From an uncultured Dehalococcoidia bacterium (lineage in GTDB: Bacteria; Chloroflexota; Dehalococcoidia; Lucifugimonadales; CATOSD01): DNA of 64,000 bases. The stretch covers positions 62,001-126,000 of the forward strand of contig CATOSD010000001.1 in assembly GCA_951812395.1 (NCBI GenBank). Reading direction: 5' to 3'. A program made the translations under genes and the position numbers. The notes beneath the pieces are model-generated. The model was not told where the DNA came from. It saw nothing but the letters and a program-made list of their open reading frames with translations, and ran no database searches. Positions 1-8,566 of the stretch are shown here, in pieces (position 1 is the first letter of the stretch; every line of letters begins with the position of its first letter).

Positions 1-81
1 CCACGCGGAGGGACACTTATGCCCCAAATTGCCCACGCCGGCATTACAGAATTGAGCAGGACCGGCGACATCCTCAGCTAG
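1..81 (+). CDS. possible 3' end of an upstream gene (partial)
   Basis: The first reading frame is open from the window edge to a TAG at 79-81 and ends in ...RTGDILS. It has no start in the window and is too short to assign to a family. A second frame over the same bases is also open, so coding status is uncertain. Confidence 0.2.
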   Translation, partial: PRGGTLMPQIAHAGITELSRTGDILS

Positions 82-88
82 GAGGCGC

Positions 89-147
89 ACAGAATGTCGC
101 AGAATCGAACACATTTCTCTTGCCCGCTTTCGCGGGAACAATTTTGG
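89..147 (+). repeat. dispersed hairpin repeat, copy 1
   Basis: This element starts with ACAGAATGTCGCAG and ends in the small hairpin CCCGC-TTTC-GCGGG. A related element in inverse orientation lies at 13592-13644, and both are intergenic. It probably belongs to a genome-wide repeat family; this window shows only two copies. Confidence 0.4.
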
Positions 148-289
148 GGCGGCCAAGTGGCTCCGAAACAGGTTCCTTGCCGCCTCGCCACTTGACCGCC
201 CCGCCGCGCGGACTGTAACCTTGAACCCATAGCGGCGCGCTCCCCACACCCAAACCGGCGCGCGCACTCCCCCCAACAGGAGACGCCAC

Positions 290-571
290 GTGTGCACCTA
301 CAACATCGAGAAGGCCGAGATTACCGGCAGCGGCAAGGGTCCACAGGGCTGGTTCAGCCTGAACGAGGCGCGGGTGTACTACGACCACCCCTTCCACTCA
401 CCGGCGGACCATACGCTGAACATCGACTTCGTGAATGACGCCCAGGGGCTGGGCGCGCGCGTCGCCGTGGAGCTGAGCGCCGAATCGGCCCTGAAGCTGG
501 TCGACGGCATCATGGCCGCGCTCGACACGGCGCAGGCGCAGCACGAAATAGCGGCCCTGCAATCGCGATAG
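290..571 (+). CDS. DUF6295-like small conserved protein
   Basis: A 93-residue protein starting at GTG with an AGGAG motif about eight bases upstream. It begins MCTYNIEKAEITGSGKG and contains WFSLNEARVYYDHP and HTLNIDF, which I recognise as the pattern of the DUF6295 family. No signal peptide or membrane segment is visible, so it is probably a soluble cytosolic protein. The biochemical function is unknown. It lies 37 bases ahead of the aminotransferase on the same strand and could be co-transcribed with it. Family assignment is from memory of the sequence pattern. Confidence 0.7.
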   Translation: MCTYNIEKAEITGSGKGPQGWFSLNEARVYYDHPFHSPADHTLNIDFVNDAQGLGARVAVELSAESALKLVDGIMAALDTAQAQHEIAALQSR

Positions 572-608
572 ACGCGCCCGCCCCAACGCGGGCCCGGAGA
601 GACATCTG

Positions 609-1775
609 ATGAGATTGGCCCGCAGAATGAGCCGGCTGGGTACCGAGACGGCGTTTGAGGTGCTCGCCAGAGCGCGGATGCTGGAAGCCGAGGGCATGGA
701 CGTGGTCCACCTCGAGATTGGCGAGCCCGACTACGATACGCCCGAGAACGTGGTGCGCGCCGGAGTCGACGCCCTCGGCGGCGGCTTCACCCACTACGGC
801 CCCTCACCCGGTCTGCCCGATGTGCGCGCCCGCATAGCCCAGGAGATCGCCGACACCCGCGGCATATCCGTTTCGGGCGACAACGTGGTGGTGACCCCCG
901 GCGGCAAACCCATCATGTTCTTCGTCCTGCTCGCGCTCGCGGAGCACGGCGACGAGGTGCTCTACCCCAACCCCGGATTCCCAATCTACGAGTCGATGAT
1001 CAACTTCGCGGGCGCCGAGGCAGTCCCCATGCCGCTCCGCGAAGACCGGGATTTCAACGTCGACGTCGACGAGGTCGCCGAGCAGATAACACCCGCGACC
1101 AAGCTGATGATCATCAACTCGCCCAACAACCCGTGCGGTAGCGTGATGGGCAGGGAGGAGTTGCGGGCGCTCGCCGAACTGGCCGTGGAGCGCGACGTGC
1201 TGGTGCTCGCAGACGAGATTTACAGCCGCTTCCTGTTCGAGGGCGAACACCACAGCATAACCGCCTTCCCCGGAATGACGGAGCGCACCATAATCCTGGA
1301 CGGCTTCTCCAAAACCTACGCCATGACCGGCTGGCGCCTGGGATTCGGCGTGATGCCCCTAGAGCTTGTGGAGCCCATATCGCGGCTGATAACCAACAGC
1401 GTGTCCTGCACCGCGAGCTTCACCCAGATGGCGGCGATCGAGGCGCTGGACGGGCCGCAGGACGATGCCTACGGCATGGTGGCGGAATTCAAGCGCCGCC
1501 GCGACCTGATAGTCAACGGACTCAACGCCATCCCCGGCATACGCTGCCCCATGCCCAAGGGCGCGTTCTACGTGTTCCCGAACGTGGAGGGCACCGGGCT
1601 GAGCAGCGCTGAGTTCGCCGACCGGTTGCTGCAAGAGGCCGGGGTCGCCTGCCTGTCCGGCGAGTCGTTCGGCGAGTACGGAAAGGGCCACGTGCGGTTC
1701 TCGTTCGCCAATTCGGCGGAGAACATCCAGAAGGCGCTGGGCCGCATAGCGGGCTTCGTCGTGAAGGCCCCCTAG
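609..1775 (+). CDS. class I/II PLP-dependent aminotransferase
   Basis: A 388-residue fold-type I aminotransferase of the aspartate aminotransferase subgroup. Visible motifs are EIGEPDYDTP near residue 37, NSPNNPCG near 170 (cofactor-binding Asn), ADEIYSRF near 201 and the Schiff-base lysine K235 in DGFSKTYAMTGWRLGF. Length is normal for the family. It would transfer an amino group between an amino acid and 2-oxoglutarate or another keto acid in the cytosol; the substrate cannot be read from sequence. ATG start with GGAGAG just upstream. It converges with the ComF gene, and the two stops overlap by four bases. Confidence 0.9.
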   Translation: MRLARRMSRLGTETAFEVLARARMLEAEGMDVVHLEIGEPDYDTPENVVRAGVDALGGGFTHYGPSPGLPDVRARIAQEIADTRGISVSGDNVVVTPGGKPIMFFVLLALAEHGDEVLYPNPGFPIYESMINFAGAEAVPMPLREDRDFNVDVDEVAEQITPATKLMIINSPNNPCGSVMGREELRALAELAVERDVLVLADEIYSRFLFEGEHHSITAFPGMTERTIILDGFSKTYAMTGWRLGFGVMPLELVEPISRLITNSVSCTASFTQMAAIEALDGPQDDAYGMVAEFKRRRDLIVNGLNAIPGIRCPMPKGAFYVFPNVEGTGLSSAEFADRLLQEAGVACLSGESFGEYGKGHVRFSFANSAENIQKALGRIAGFVVKAP

Positions 1776-2512
1776 CCCCCCGACCGTGTCCGCGCCACTG
1801 CCAGTCCCCACACCTCGCGCGCGCCGTTTGCCTTGAGCGCCTCGGCGCAGGCAGACATCGTCGCGCCGGTCGTCACGATGTCGTCGACCAGCAGCAGGCT
1901 CAGACCGTCGACCGACTCCTCGCACACGAAGCTGCCCGCCACGTTGCTCCAGCGGTTCACGCGACCGGCCACGCTAAGCTGCGACGGCGCGTCGCTTGTC
2001 CGCGGCAGCAGCGACTTCCTCACCGCCACTCCCTTCTGCTTGCCCAGCTCGGCGGCAAGCAGCGCGGCTTGGTTGAAGCCCCTCTCGCGCAGCCGCCTGG
2101 GATGGGACGGCACCGGCACTATGGCATCGGCGGTGATACCGTACCGCGCCATGCATTCGGCGAGGTGGCCGGCAAGCTCCTCGGCCATGTCGCGCACGTC
2201 CCCGAACTTGAAGTCGATCAGCGCACGCCGGACGAGGCTATCCCGGGAGTAGACGTAGGGCGCGCGTATGCCGTCCACGGCCACGGGCGCGGCGCGGCAC
2301 CACCCGCAGCGGCCGAGCACGTCCGGCTCGGCACACACCACGCAAAAGCGCGGCGGCGCCAACCGCGGCAGGCCCGGCTCGCAGTCAGCGCATATGCTCT
2401 TGCCCTCTCTACCGCAGCCCACGCACACGAACGGGAACAGCGCGTCGAGCGCTTCTTTGGCGAACAGCTTAGTCAACTTCTCAAACATGGTCCAATCAAT
2501 TCGGCATTCCAT
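1772..2512 (-). CDS. ComF family phosphoribosyltransferase
   Basis: A 246-residue protein with an N-terminal pair of zinc-ribbon CxxC knuckles (Cys30/33/41/44 and Cys57/60/69/72) followed by a type I phosphoribosyltransferase domain. The PRPP-binding loop is LLLVDDIVTTGATM at about 206-219. ComF proteins are linked to DNA uptake and handling of transforming DNA, although many bacteria carry one without known competence. A second in-frame ATG at 2488 is an alternative start, and neither has an obvious ribosome site. It stands alone, with no comE/comEC neighbours in the window. Confidence 0.85.
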   Translation of the reverse strand: MECRIDWTMFEKLTKLFAKEALDALFPFVCVGCGREGKSICADCEPGLPRLAPPRFCVVCAEPDVLGRCGWCRAAPVAVDGIRAPYVYSRDSLVRRALIDFKFGDVRDMAEELAGHLAECMARYGITADAIVPVPSHPRRLRERGFNQAALLAAELGKQKGVAVRKSLLPRTSDAPSQLSVAGRVNRWSNVAGSFVCEESVDGLSLLLVDDIVTTGATMSACAEALKANGAREVWGLAVARTRSGG

Positions 2513-2847
2513 GTTGTGACGCCGGCCGGCCCTGGCGGGTTTGGCCTAATCTCACCCTAAGTAGCCTTCCAATGGCCAACCGTCGGGTCTAAAATGCCGA
2601 CTGTCGCGCCCCGTGTTTCTTCGGCGTTTCTTCGGCGAATTCCATGCCGGAAGTGACGGTTTCTCTGTATCCCCTCTCTCTGGTGGGAGAGGGTTAGAGC
2701 TTCCCCGTACTCGATACGGGGATGAGGGGGATTTCGAGTCCTGCGTGTGCCAAGGCGGAATCGTCGGCTAGCCATTCTGCAGGGGCTCGAACGGCCTTGT
2801 TGATCAACTACAAAAAACTCGGTCCCCCGAAGAGGACGATAGGAAGG
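2513..2847. other. intergenic region with palindromic repeat
   Basis: I see no convincing gene in this gap between divergent comF and the MFS gene. It contains one copy of the dispersed GC-rich palindromic repeat (about 2666-2734, core CCTCTCTCTGGTGGGAGAGG, minus orientation) and the inverted pair CCCCGTA/TACGGGG. Promoters for both flanking genes presumably lie here, but none is recognisable. Confidence 0.4.
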
Positions 2848-4137
2848 GTGCGCACCCTTCGAACGTTCGACGCCTTCCACAATCGCAGCTTCCGCTTCCT
2901 GTGGCCCGCGAACTTCTTCTCCTACATTTCGCGGTGGATGCAGATGACCATGCTGGTCTGGTACGTGCTCGAGCTGACCGGCTCGGCGTTCCAGGTCGCG
3001 CTGGTGGGGTTCTTCGGCATGGCGCCTATGCTCTTGCTGGGCATGGTCGGGGGCGCGTTTGCCGACCGTTTCGATCGGCGTCGCCTTCTGCTGGGCGTTC
3101 AGTTCACCAACTTCGTCGGGGCGGTCGCCACCACAGCGCTGCTGCTGACCGGAATGCTCGAAGTTTGGCACGCCTACGCGCTCATTTCGATCAGCGGCGT
3201 GGGCTGGGCGCTGGACTCGCCCTCGCGGCGGTCGATAATCCTGAACCTGGTGGGCAGGGCCGCCGTGACCAACGCCGTCGCGCTGGACTCGATGGCGATG
3301 CACTCGAGCCGCATGGCCGGCCCCGCCCTGGCCGGGCTTCTCATCAGCCTCGTCGACGTTCCCAGGGGCTTCGTCGTCATACTTGTCTTCTACGTCCTGT
3401 CGCTCTCCCTCATGTGGCTGGTCAGGCTTGCGCCGGAGCAACCTGGCGGCGTGCAGCCGCGGGGAGCGCCGGCGCAGAGCATGTTGCGCAATCTCCTGGA
3501 GGGACTGCAATACGTGCGCGGACACCGCACCATCGTCGCGACGATTCTCGTCACCATCATAATGAATCTGTTCGTGTTCTCCTACATGCAGATGGTGCCG
3601 GTCATCGCCGTGGAGGTTCTCAGGGTGGGCCCGGAGCTGGTCGGCCTGCTGATGGGCGTGGACGGCTTCGGCTCGCTGATGGGGTCCGTGCTGATAGCCT
3701 CGTCCGGTAACTTGCGCCATCACGGCAGGGTCTACCTCGCCGGCTCGACCATAGCGATAGTAGCGTTGTTGCTCTTCTCGCTGTCGCGCTCGTACGCGCT
3801 GTCGTTCGGGATACTGCTGGTGCTGGGACTCGGAGGGGCGGGCTTCGGCACGATGCAATCGCTCATCGTAATGCTGGTGTGTCGCGAGAGGATGCGCGGC
3901 CGCGCGCTGGGCGTGGTGAGTCTGGCAATCGGGACGGGGCCGCTGGGCCTGCTGATGACCGGCGCGGTAGCGGACTGGCTGACGCCTTCCATGGCCGTAG
4001 GGCTGAACGCGGTGGCCGGCCTGGCGTTCATGGCCCTGGTGGTGGTGTTCATGCCCTCACTACGCCGCGAGACGCTGCAGCCGGACGAGCCCCAGGAGCC
4101 GTCGCAGCCGGCGGGACCGACGCTGCGCCCGGCGTGA
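2848..4137 (+). CDS. MFS transporter
   Basis: A major facilitator superfamily permease of about 430 residues from the preferred GTG start at 2848, which has AGAGGACG at 2831-2838. The longer frame back to 2722 runs into repeat sequence and looks non-coding. About twelve hydrophobic segments are visible. The GGAFADRFDRRRLL loop after the second segment is the MFS motif A. It belongs to the enterobactin-exporter-like/MFS_3 style of proteins with N-terminal FRFLWPANFFSYISRW. It probably acts as a proton-coupled efflux carrier in the inner membrane; substrate unknown. The C-terminus is Pro/Gln-rich and hydrophilic. Confidence 0.85.
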   Translation: MRTLRTFDAFHNRSFRFLWPANFFSYISRWMQMTMLVWYVLELTGSAFQVALVGFFGMAPMLLLGMVGGAFADRFDRRRLLLGVQFTNFVGAVATTALLLTGMLEVWHAYALISISGVGWALDSPSRRSIILNLVGRAAVTNAVALDSMAMHSSRMAGPALAGLLISLVDVPRGFVVILVFYVLSLSLMWLVRLAPEQPGGVQPRGAPAQSMLRNLLEGLQYVRGHRTIVATILVTIIMNLFVFSYMQMVPVIAVEVLRVGPELVGLLMGVDGFGSLMGSVLIASSGNLRHHGRVYLAGSTIAIVALLLFSLSRSYALSFGILLVLGLGGAGFGTMQSLIVMLVCRERMRGRALGVVSLAIGTGPLGLLMTGAVADWLTPSMAVGLNAVAGLAFMALVVVFMPSLRRETLQPDEPQEPSQPAGPTLRPA

Positions 4138-4253
4138 TACTCAGGACCTCCAGCCGTCACTGTGGGCGCGGTCGAACTTGGGGTTGTTCCTGACCAATCA
4201 GCGCATAGGAAACCTGGCCTAACCCCTGTTGGTAGACAATGGCATGGCATAAA

Positions 4254-4805
4254 CTAGAACGTGTTCCTGAAGCGGTACAGCGTCATCTCGGGCTCGATGG
4301 GTGCGACGGGCATGTACTCCGCCTCTTCCTCTATCTTGGCGACGATGAACCAGGGGCCGTCTTCTTCCAGCGCCTGCATCAGCACCGTCTGCAGTTCCTC
4401 TTCCTCGCGTACCGTCGCCGTGTTCGCGATGTTACAGCCGCGGGCCACCTGCTCGAGGTCGGTACCGTAGGCGGTGTGGCTTAGCTGGTTACCGGTCTGC
4501 GCCCACTGCTCGTTGTCCCACACGACCACCACGAGGTTGCGGGGCTGCTCGCGGCCAATACTGGCTATCGTTCCCATGTTCATCAGCAGCGAGCCGTCGC
4601 CGTCGAGCGAGACGATCTTCTCGTCTGTAGACAGAGCCATGCCCAACGCAATCGAGGAACAAAGCCCCATCGAGCCGTATGTGTAGAAGTTGCGGTCGCG
4701 GTGACCGGCGTGCCAGAGCTCGTCGGTTGTGGGGCCCAAGTTGGCCACTATCGGCAGGTCGCCGACCAGGTCCAGGATCATGCGCGTTGCAGAGTATCTA
4801 TGCAA
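4254..4805 (-). CDS. TPP-binding subunit, sulfopyruvate/phosphonopyruvate decarboxylase-like (beta)
   Basis: A 183-residue protein matching the C-terminal, TPP-pyrophosphate-binding half of thiamine-diphosphate decarboxylases. The canonical GDG...N motif is present as GDGSLLMNMG at about residue 69, followed by VVVWDNEQW about 25 residues later. Split alpha/beta subunits of this size are typical of sulfopyruvate decarboxylase (ComD/ComE) and related enzymes. The gene starts inside the end of the alpha-subunit gene (8-base overlap), so the two are surely translationally coupled. It would convert a 3-sulfo-, phosphono- or similar pyruvate to the aldehyde and CO2. No other coenzyme M genes are nearby, so the substrate is open. 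Confidence 0.8.
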   Translation of the reverse strand: MHRYSATRMILDLVGDLPIVANLGPTTDELWHAGHRDRNFYTYGSMGLCSSIALGMALSTDEKIVSLDGDGSLLMNMGTIASIGREQPRNLVVVVWDNEQWAQTGNQLSHTAYGTDLEQVARGCNIANTATVREEEELQTVLMQALEEDGPWFIVAKIEEEAEYMPVAPIEPEMTLYRFRNTF

Positions 4806-5304
4806 GCTTGCCTCCGTGGAGCAACGGGGTCATGCACAGCGCGAGCGGCTGGCGCGATGCGTAGCACAGCGCGAGCGCGCCGGATACGCGCTGGCCGAGC
4901 CTGTCGTCACTGTCCAGCGTGTAGTAGGGAATGCCCAAGGTGTCGAGTATGGGGCGGGTTGTGCGGCCCATGGCGACCTGCGCTATGTTGAACTCGCCCA
5001 CCTCGCCGCGCAGGTTGATGAACATCGGTATGGGCAGCCGGCACGGGATGCACAGGCTGGCGATGGCGTTGACGCAGTTGCCGAAGCCGCTGGACTGCAT
5101 GAACACGGCGGCGTTGCGGCCCACGGCGTAGGCGCCCGACGCTATGCCGATGGCCTCCTCCTCGCGGGTGGCGGAGACCACGTGAAAGTAGTCGTCCTCC
5201 TCCAGCAGCCGCGTCACCTGGTGAATGCTGATGTCCGGCACGTAGGCCACCAGGGACACCTCGGCATCCTTCAGAGACTGCACAATAGTCTCAGCCCAGT
5301 TCAT
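4798..5304 (-). CDS. TPP-enzyme N-terminal subunit, sulfopyruvate decarboxylase-like (alpha)
   Basis: A 168-residue protein corresponding to the N-terminal PYR domain of TPP enzymes. The catalytic glutamate region reads SATREEEAIGIASGAYAVGRNAAVFMQ, the usual site that activates the thiazolium through the pyrimidine ring. Size and split architecture match ComD-type alpha subunits. Its ATG overlaps the Uma2 stop as ATGA and its 3' end overlaps the beta gene, giving a tight three-gene unit. The active site would form at the alpha/beta interface. The substrate could be sulfopyruvate, phosphonopyruvate or a related keto acid. Confidence 0.8.
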   Translation of the reverse strand: MNWAETIVQSLKDAEVSLVAYVPDISIHQVTRLLEEDDYFHVVSATREEEAIGIASGAYAVGRNAAVFMQSSGFGNCVNAIASLCIPCRLPIPMFINLRGEVGEFNIAQVAMGRTTRPILDTLGIPYYTLDSDDRLGQRVSGALALCYASRQPLALCMTPLLHGGKLA

Positions 5305-5861
5305 GGAAACACCTCGCCTACATCAATTGTCAACCCATCCAGAGTGGGAGCCGTCAGCGCCTGTCCGGGTTCATATGTGCCTGCGGTCTCATAACCGGTC
5401 TCCCCAAGCATCAGTACCGTGACGGTCCGGGCCTCCGGGTCCACCAGCCAGTACTCGCCCACGCCGTGGCGGGCGTATAGATCGCGCTTGTTGCCCCTGT
5501 CCACCGACTCCGTGGACGGCGAGAGGATTTCGACTACCAGGTCGGGCGCGCCCTGCACGTTGGCCTCGGTGATGATATCCAAGCGTGCGGCGGAGACGAA
5601 CAAGAGGTCCGGCTGCACAACATTCGCCTCGTCGCCTTCCCACAACACGACGTCAAACGGCGCGACAAAGACCCTCCCGAGTGCATGCTCCTTGACGAAA
5701 GTGTGGAGAGCCGTCGAAAGCTCTATCGTCAGTGCCTGGTGCATTGTGTTTGGTGACGGCGCCATTACCAGTTCCCCGTCCCGGAGCTCGTAGCGTTCGC
5801 CCTCCGGCGTGTTGAGGTAGTCTTCATAAGTGGCTCTCGTTCTCTGCCCTCGCGTAGTCAT
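5301..5861 (-). CDS. Uma2 family putative endonuclease
   Basis: A 186-residue protein from the ATG at 5861, chosen because GAGGGGGCG lies just upstream and the longer frame runs into fabI. The sequence TPEGERYELRDGELVMAPSPNTMHQ followed by VFVAPFDVVLWE, VVQPDLLFV and APDLVVEILSPSTE is diagnostic of Uma2 (DUF820), a restriction-endonuclease-like fold with D...ExL residues. Uma2 proteins are abundant in Cyanobacteria and Chloroflexota, and their function is poorly known. It is first in a coupled unit with the two TPP-enzyme subunits (ATGA overlap), probably a positional rather than functional link. Confidence 0.85.
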   Translation of the reverse strand: MTTRGQRTRATYEDYLNTPEGERYELRDGELVMAPSPNTMHQALTIELSTALHTFVKEHALGRVFVAPFDVVLWEGDEANVVQPDLLFVSAARLDIITEANVQGAPDLVVEILSPSTESVDRGNKRDLYARHGVGEYWLVDPEARTVTVLMLGETGYETAGTYEPGQALTAPTLDGLTIDVGEVFP

Positions 5862-5890
5862 TTCCGCCCCCTCGCCAGAGTGGCTGGCCC

Positions 5891-6667
5891 CTAGATCCCC
5901 ATCACGTTGTAGCCGGTGTCGACGTGGACGACCTCGCCCGTGACGCCGCTCGACAGGTCGCTGCACAGGTACAGCGCGGTCTTGGCCACCTCGTCGACTG
6001 TGATATTGCGGCGCATGGGCGAGCGCTCGGCGTGTATACGCTTCATGTCGCGGTAGTGCCGGATGACCCTGGACGACAGGGTGTCCAGCGGGCCGGCGGA
6101 GATGGCGTTAACCCTGATGTTGTCGGCGCCAAGGTCGGCGGCCAGCAGCCTTACCTCGTTCTCCAGCGCGGCCTTGGCGGTGCCCATCACGTTGTAGCCG
6201 GGAAAGGCGCGCTCGGCGGCCTGGAAGGTGAGCGTCACGATGCTGCCGCCGCCGGTCATAAGCGGAGTGCCGTAGCGTGCTATGGACACCAGGGAGTAGG
6301 CGCTGATGTCGAGCGCAATGCGGAAGCCCTCGCGGCCTGTGTCGATGAACCGCCCTCCCAAGTCCTCGCGGTTGGCGAAGGCGATGCTGTGGACGATAAC
6401 GTCCAGCCCGCCGAGCGCGTCGCCGGCCTGGCCGAAAGCCGCCTCGACGTTGGCGTCGTCACTGACGTCGCACTCGATCAGCGGCGCGTCGTCCTCCCAC
6501 GGTGCGACCAGGCGCTCGATGCCGGACCTGACGCGCTCGTTCTGGTAGGCGACGGCGATGGTGGCCCCGGCCTGGTGCAGAACAGACGCAATGCTCCACG
6601 CAATGCTGCGCTGGTTGGCCACACCGAACACGATGGCCCTTTTGCCCGCCAGGTCTATGGGATACAT
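5891..6667 (-). CDS. fabI: enoyl-[acyl-carrier-protein] reductase (NADH)
   Basis: A 258-residue short-chain dehydrogenase of the FabI type. The N-terminal GKRAIVFGVANQRSIAW is the FabI nucleotide-binding signature, and the catalytic pair is Y158-x6-K165 (YNVMGTAK). It reduces trans-2-enoyl-ACP in the last step of each fatty-acid elongation cycle in the cytosol and is the classic triclosan target. Length is normal. The start ATG has a GGAGG-like site (GGAGGAGCGC) upstream. The Uma2 gene follows 29 bases downstream. No other fab genes are adjacent. Confidence 0.93.
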   Translation of the reverse strand: MYPIDLAGKRAIVFGVANQRSIAWSIASVLHQAGATIAVAYQNERVRSGIERLVAPWEDDAPLIECDVSDDANVEAAFGQAGDALGGLDVIVHSIAFANREDLGGRFIDTGREGFRIALDISAYSLVSIARYGTPLMTGGGSIVTLTFQAAERAFPGYNVMGTAKAALENEVRLLAADLGADNIRVNAISAGPLDTLSSRVIRHYRDMKRIHAERSPMRRNITVDEVAKTALYLCSDLSSGVTGEVVHVDTGYNVMGI

Positions 6668-6722
6668 GCGCTCCTCCGATCAAGCGTGTGAATGGATTCC
6701 GGGGTACTCGCCCAGGGCCGTA

Positions 6723-7559
6723 CTACGTCGGGAGCCACCAGCGGCGTCCATCTATGCGCGCGAGCCGCCCGAATCCGGGCGCGGGGTAGTGTCCCGCAAT
6801 CAGCAGCCCGTCGTCGCTCTCCACGCGGTCCATGAGTGCATGGCGCGACTGGGTTGAGAGCACAGGGTCGCGGTCGGCGCGGGGACACCAGTCCGTCTCG
6901 TGCGCCTGCAACGGCAAGTGCGTCGCGTCGCCCGCGATAACCGCCGTCTCGCCCTCGGACGATATTCGCAACGACGAGTGACCGGGGGTGTGACCCGGCG
7001 TGGGCATGGTGACCACTTCGGACGTGAGAGAGACCTCGCCCTCGAACAGCTCCAGCACGCCCAACTCCTCGAGCGGCAACACCTGGGTTTGCAGGTAGGG
7101 TGCGCCGTTCATCCGCGCCATGCGGGAGAAGGCACTCCAGTCCGCCGTAGCCACCTGGTAGCGCGCATTCGGGAACGCCGGCGCAGGGCCTTCTTCCGCG
7201 GCCTCGACGTTCCACCCCACGTGATCCACGTGCAGGTGCGTCATCAGCACGACGTCGACGTCCGCGGCGGAGACTCCCATCTCTGCCAGGGCTTGGGGTA
7301 GCAGGCCGGAGTGGGCGTCGTCGAAGCCGGAGGCGTCTTCGCCAATCCCGGTGTCCACGAGAATCACTCGGCCCTCGGAGCACACCAGGAACGAGCCGAC
7401 GTTCAGCTCCAGCTTGCCCTCGGCGGTGAGCTCGTCGCGGTACTCCTCCCACCGCTCGGCGGGCACCGAGGGGAAGAAGTTGCCGGTCGGGAACCTGATG
7501 TAGCCGTCGGACAGCGACGTAATCTCGACGTTGCCGACGCTTATGGTGTGTGCGGTCAT
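6723..7559 (-). CDS. MBL-fold metallo-hydrolase
   Basis: A 278-residue metallo-beta-lactamase-fold protein. The zinc ligands HLHVDH are at 108-113, with PGHTPGHSS, IAGDATH and AGHYPAPGFG supplying the later metal residues. This layout resembles the quorum-quenching lactonase/alkylsulfatase-like branch of MBL hydrolases. It probably hydrolyses a lactone or ester in the cytosol; substrate unknown. AGAGGTGA lies before the ATG. It sits 19 bases downstream of the LLM oxidoreductase gene on the same strand, so the two likely form a catabolic pair. Confidence 0.85.
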   Translation of the reverse strand: MTAHTISVGNVEITSLSDGYIRFPTGNFFPSVPAERWEEYRDELTAEGKLELNVGSFLVCSEGRVILVDTGIGEDASGFDDAHSGLLPQALAEMGVSAADVDVVLMTHLHVDHVGWNVEAAEEGPAPAFPNARYQVATADWSAFSRMARMNGAPYLQTQVLPLEELGVLELFEGEVSLTSEVVTMPTPGHTPGHSSLRISSEGETAVIAGDATHLPLQAHETDWCPRADRDPVLSTQSRHALMDRVESDDGLLIAGHYPAPGFGRLARIDGRRWWLPT

Positions 7560-7578
7560 CTATCACCTCTTCCGGGTG

Positions 7579-8505
7579 TCACCCGTGGTAGCGGGGCACC
7601 ACGTCGCGGCCCAGCAGTTCGAGCTGCTCCATCATCCTCTCGGGCGGGCAGGCGGGACGCGCGACGAACTTGGTGGCGCCGCCCTCGATGTAGCGATCGA
7701 TCAGCTCTGCGACGTCGTCCGCGGAGCCGAAAGCGGAGAACGCCTCGTAATCTACGTCCGTGCGCCTGCGGAGCATGTACGGCTCGGCCTGCCTGCGCGC
7801 CTCCTCGTGGCTGTCGGCGATGCTGAAGCTGAACAGCGCGCCGTAGTGGTCGTCCTCGATGTCGTTGCCGTACTCCACGGCCCAGGACTTGATCTTGCTC
7901 ACGCCGTCGGACACCTCGTCGGGCGTGGCCTGGGACACGAGCCAGCCGTCCCCCACCCGCGCAGTGCGGCGCAGGGCGGCCTCGGTGCGACCGCCGATCC
8001 ACACCGGCGGCAGCTCCTTCTGTACCGGCTTTGGATGCACGCTCACGTCGTTCAGGGTGTAGTAGCGGCCGTGATAGGTGACGCTGTCCTGCGACCAGAG
8101 CAGCCGCATTATCTCGATGGCCTCTTCGGTGCGGCCCACGCGCTGGGAGCGCCGGGTGCCGCACGCCTCGTACTCGCGCTCCTCCTCGGTGCCTAGCCCG
8201 ACCGCGGGGAGCGAGCGGCCACCGGACAGGAAGTCCAGCGTGGCCACTTCCTTGGCGAGCACCGTGGGGTTGCGCAGGGGCAGGGCCAGCACGCTGGTGC
8301 CGAACTTGAGCTTCTGCGTGCGGGCGGCGATGAACGACAGGGCGATCATAGGCTCGACGTTCATGGCCTCGGACACGATTCTGTCGCTGAGCCAGAGCGA
8401 GTCGATGTCCAGCTCCTCGCAGGCGTCCACGTACTCCCACAGCAGGCCGGGGTCCTTGTGCGGAAACGGCCACCCGCCGAACCCAATGCCAATCTTTACC
8501 GACAT
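7579..8505 (-). CDS. LLM class flavin-dependent oxidoreductase
   Basis: A 308-residue luciferase-like monooxygenase or F420/FMN-dependent oxidoreductase. Diagnostic stretches are WEYVDACEELDIDSLWLSD near residue 24, TSVLALPLRNPTVLAKEVATLD near 90 and the phosphate-binding GLGTEEEREY region. The C-terminal VGGRTEAAL-type sequence (VWIGGRTEAALRRTAR) is also typical. A TIM-barrel enzyme that would oxidise a small organic substrate with FMNH2 or F420. Such genes are highly amplified in SAR202-type genomes. It is probably co-transcribed with the MBL hydrolase downstream. Confidence 0.88.
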   Translation of the reverse strand: MSVKIGIGFGGWPFPHKDPGLLWEYVDACEELDIDSLWLSDRIVSEAMNVEPMIALSFIAARTQKLKFGTSVLALPLRNPTVLAKEVATLDFLSGGRSLPAVGLGTEEEREYEACGTRRSQRVGRTEEAIEIMRLLWSQDSVTYHGRYYTLNDVSVHPKPVQKELPPVWIGGRTEAALRRTARVGDGWLVSQATPDEVSDGVSKIKSWAVEYGNDIEDDHYGALFSFSIADSHEEARRQAEPYMLRRRTDVDYEAFSAFGSADDVAELIDRYIEGGATKFVARPACPPERMMEQLELLGRDVVPRYHG

Positions 8506-8566
8506 GGTGACACCCCTTTCTGATGGGTCTTTGTCATTTACAGGGATGGTTTGTAGCCTGTCCCGA

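Noticed and set aside
2557..3858. 433-codon open frame antisense to the MFS gene
   Set aside because: Its translation is rich in His, Arg, Gln and Gly without any domain, and it mirrors a clear membrane transporter. It is a high-GC shadow frame.
5862..5966. Longer start for the Uma2 gene
   Set aside because: The extra codons overlap the end of fabI and are Arg/Gly-rich; the ATG at 5861 has a strong ribosome site.
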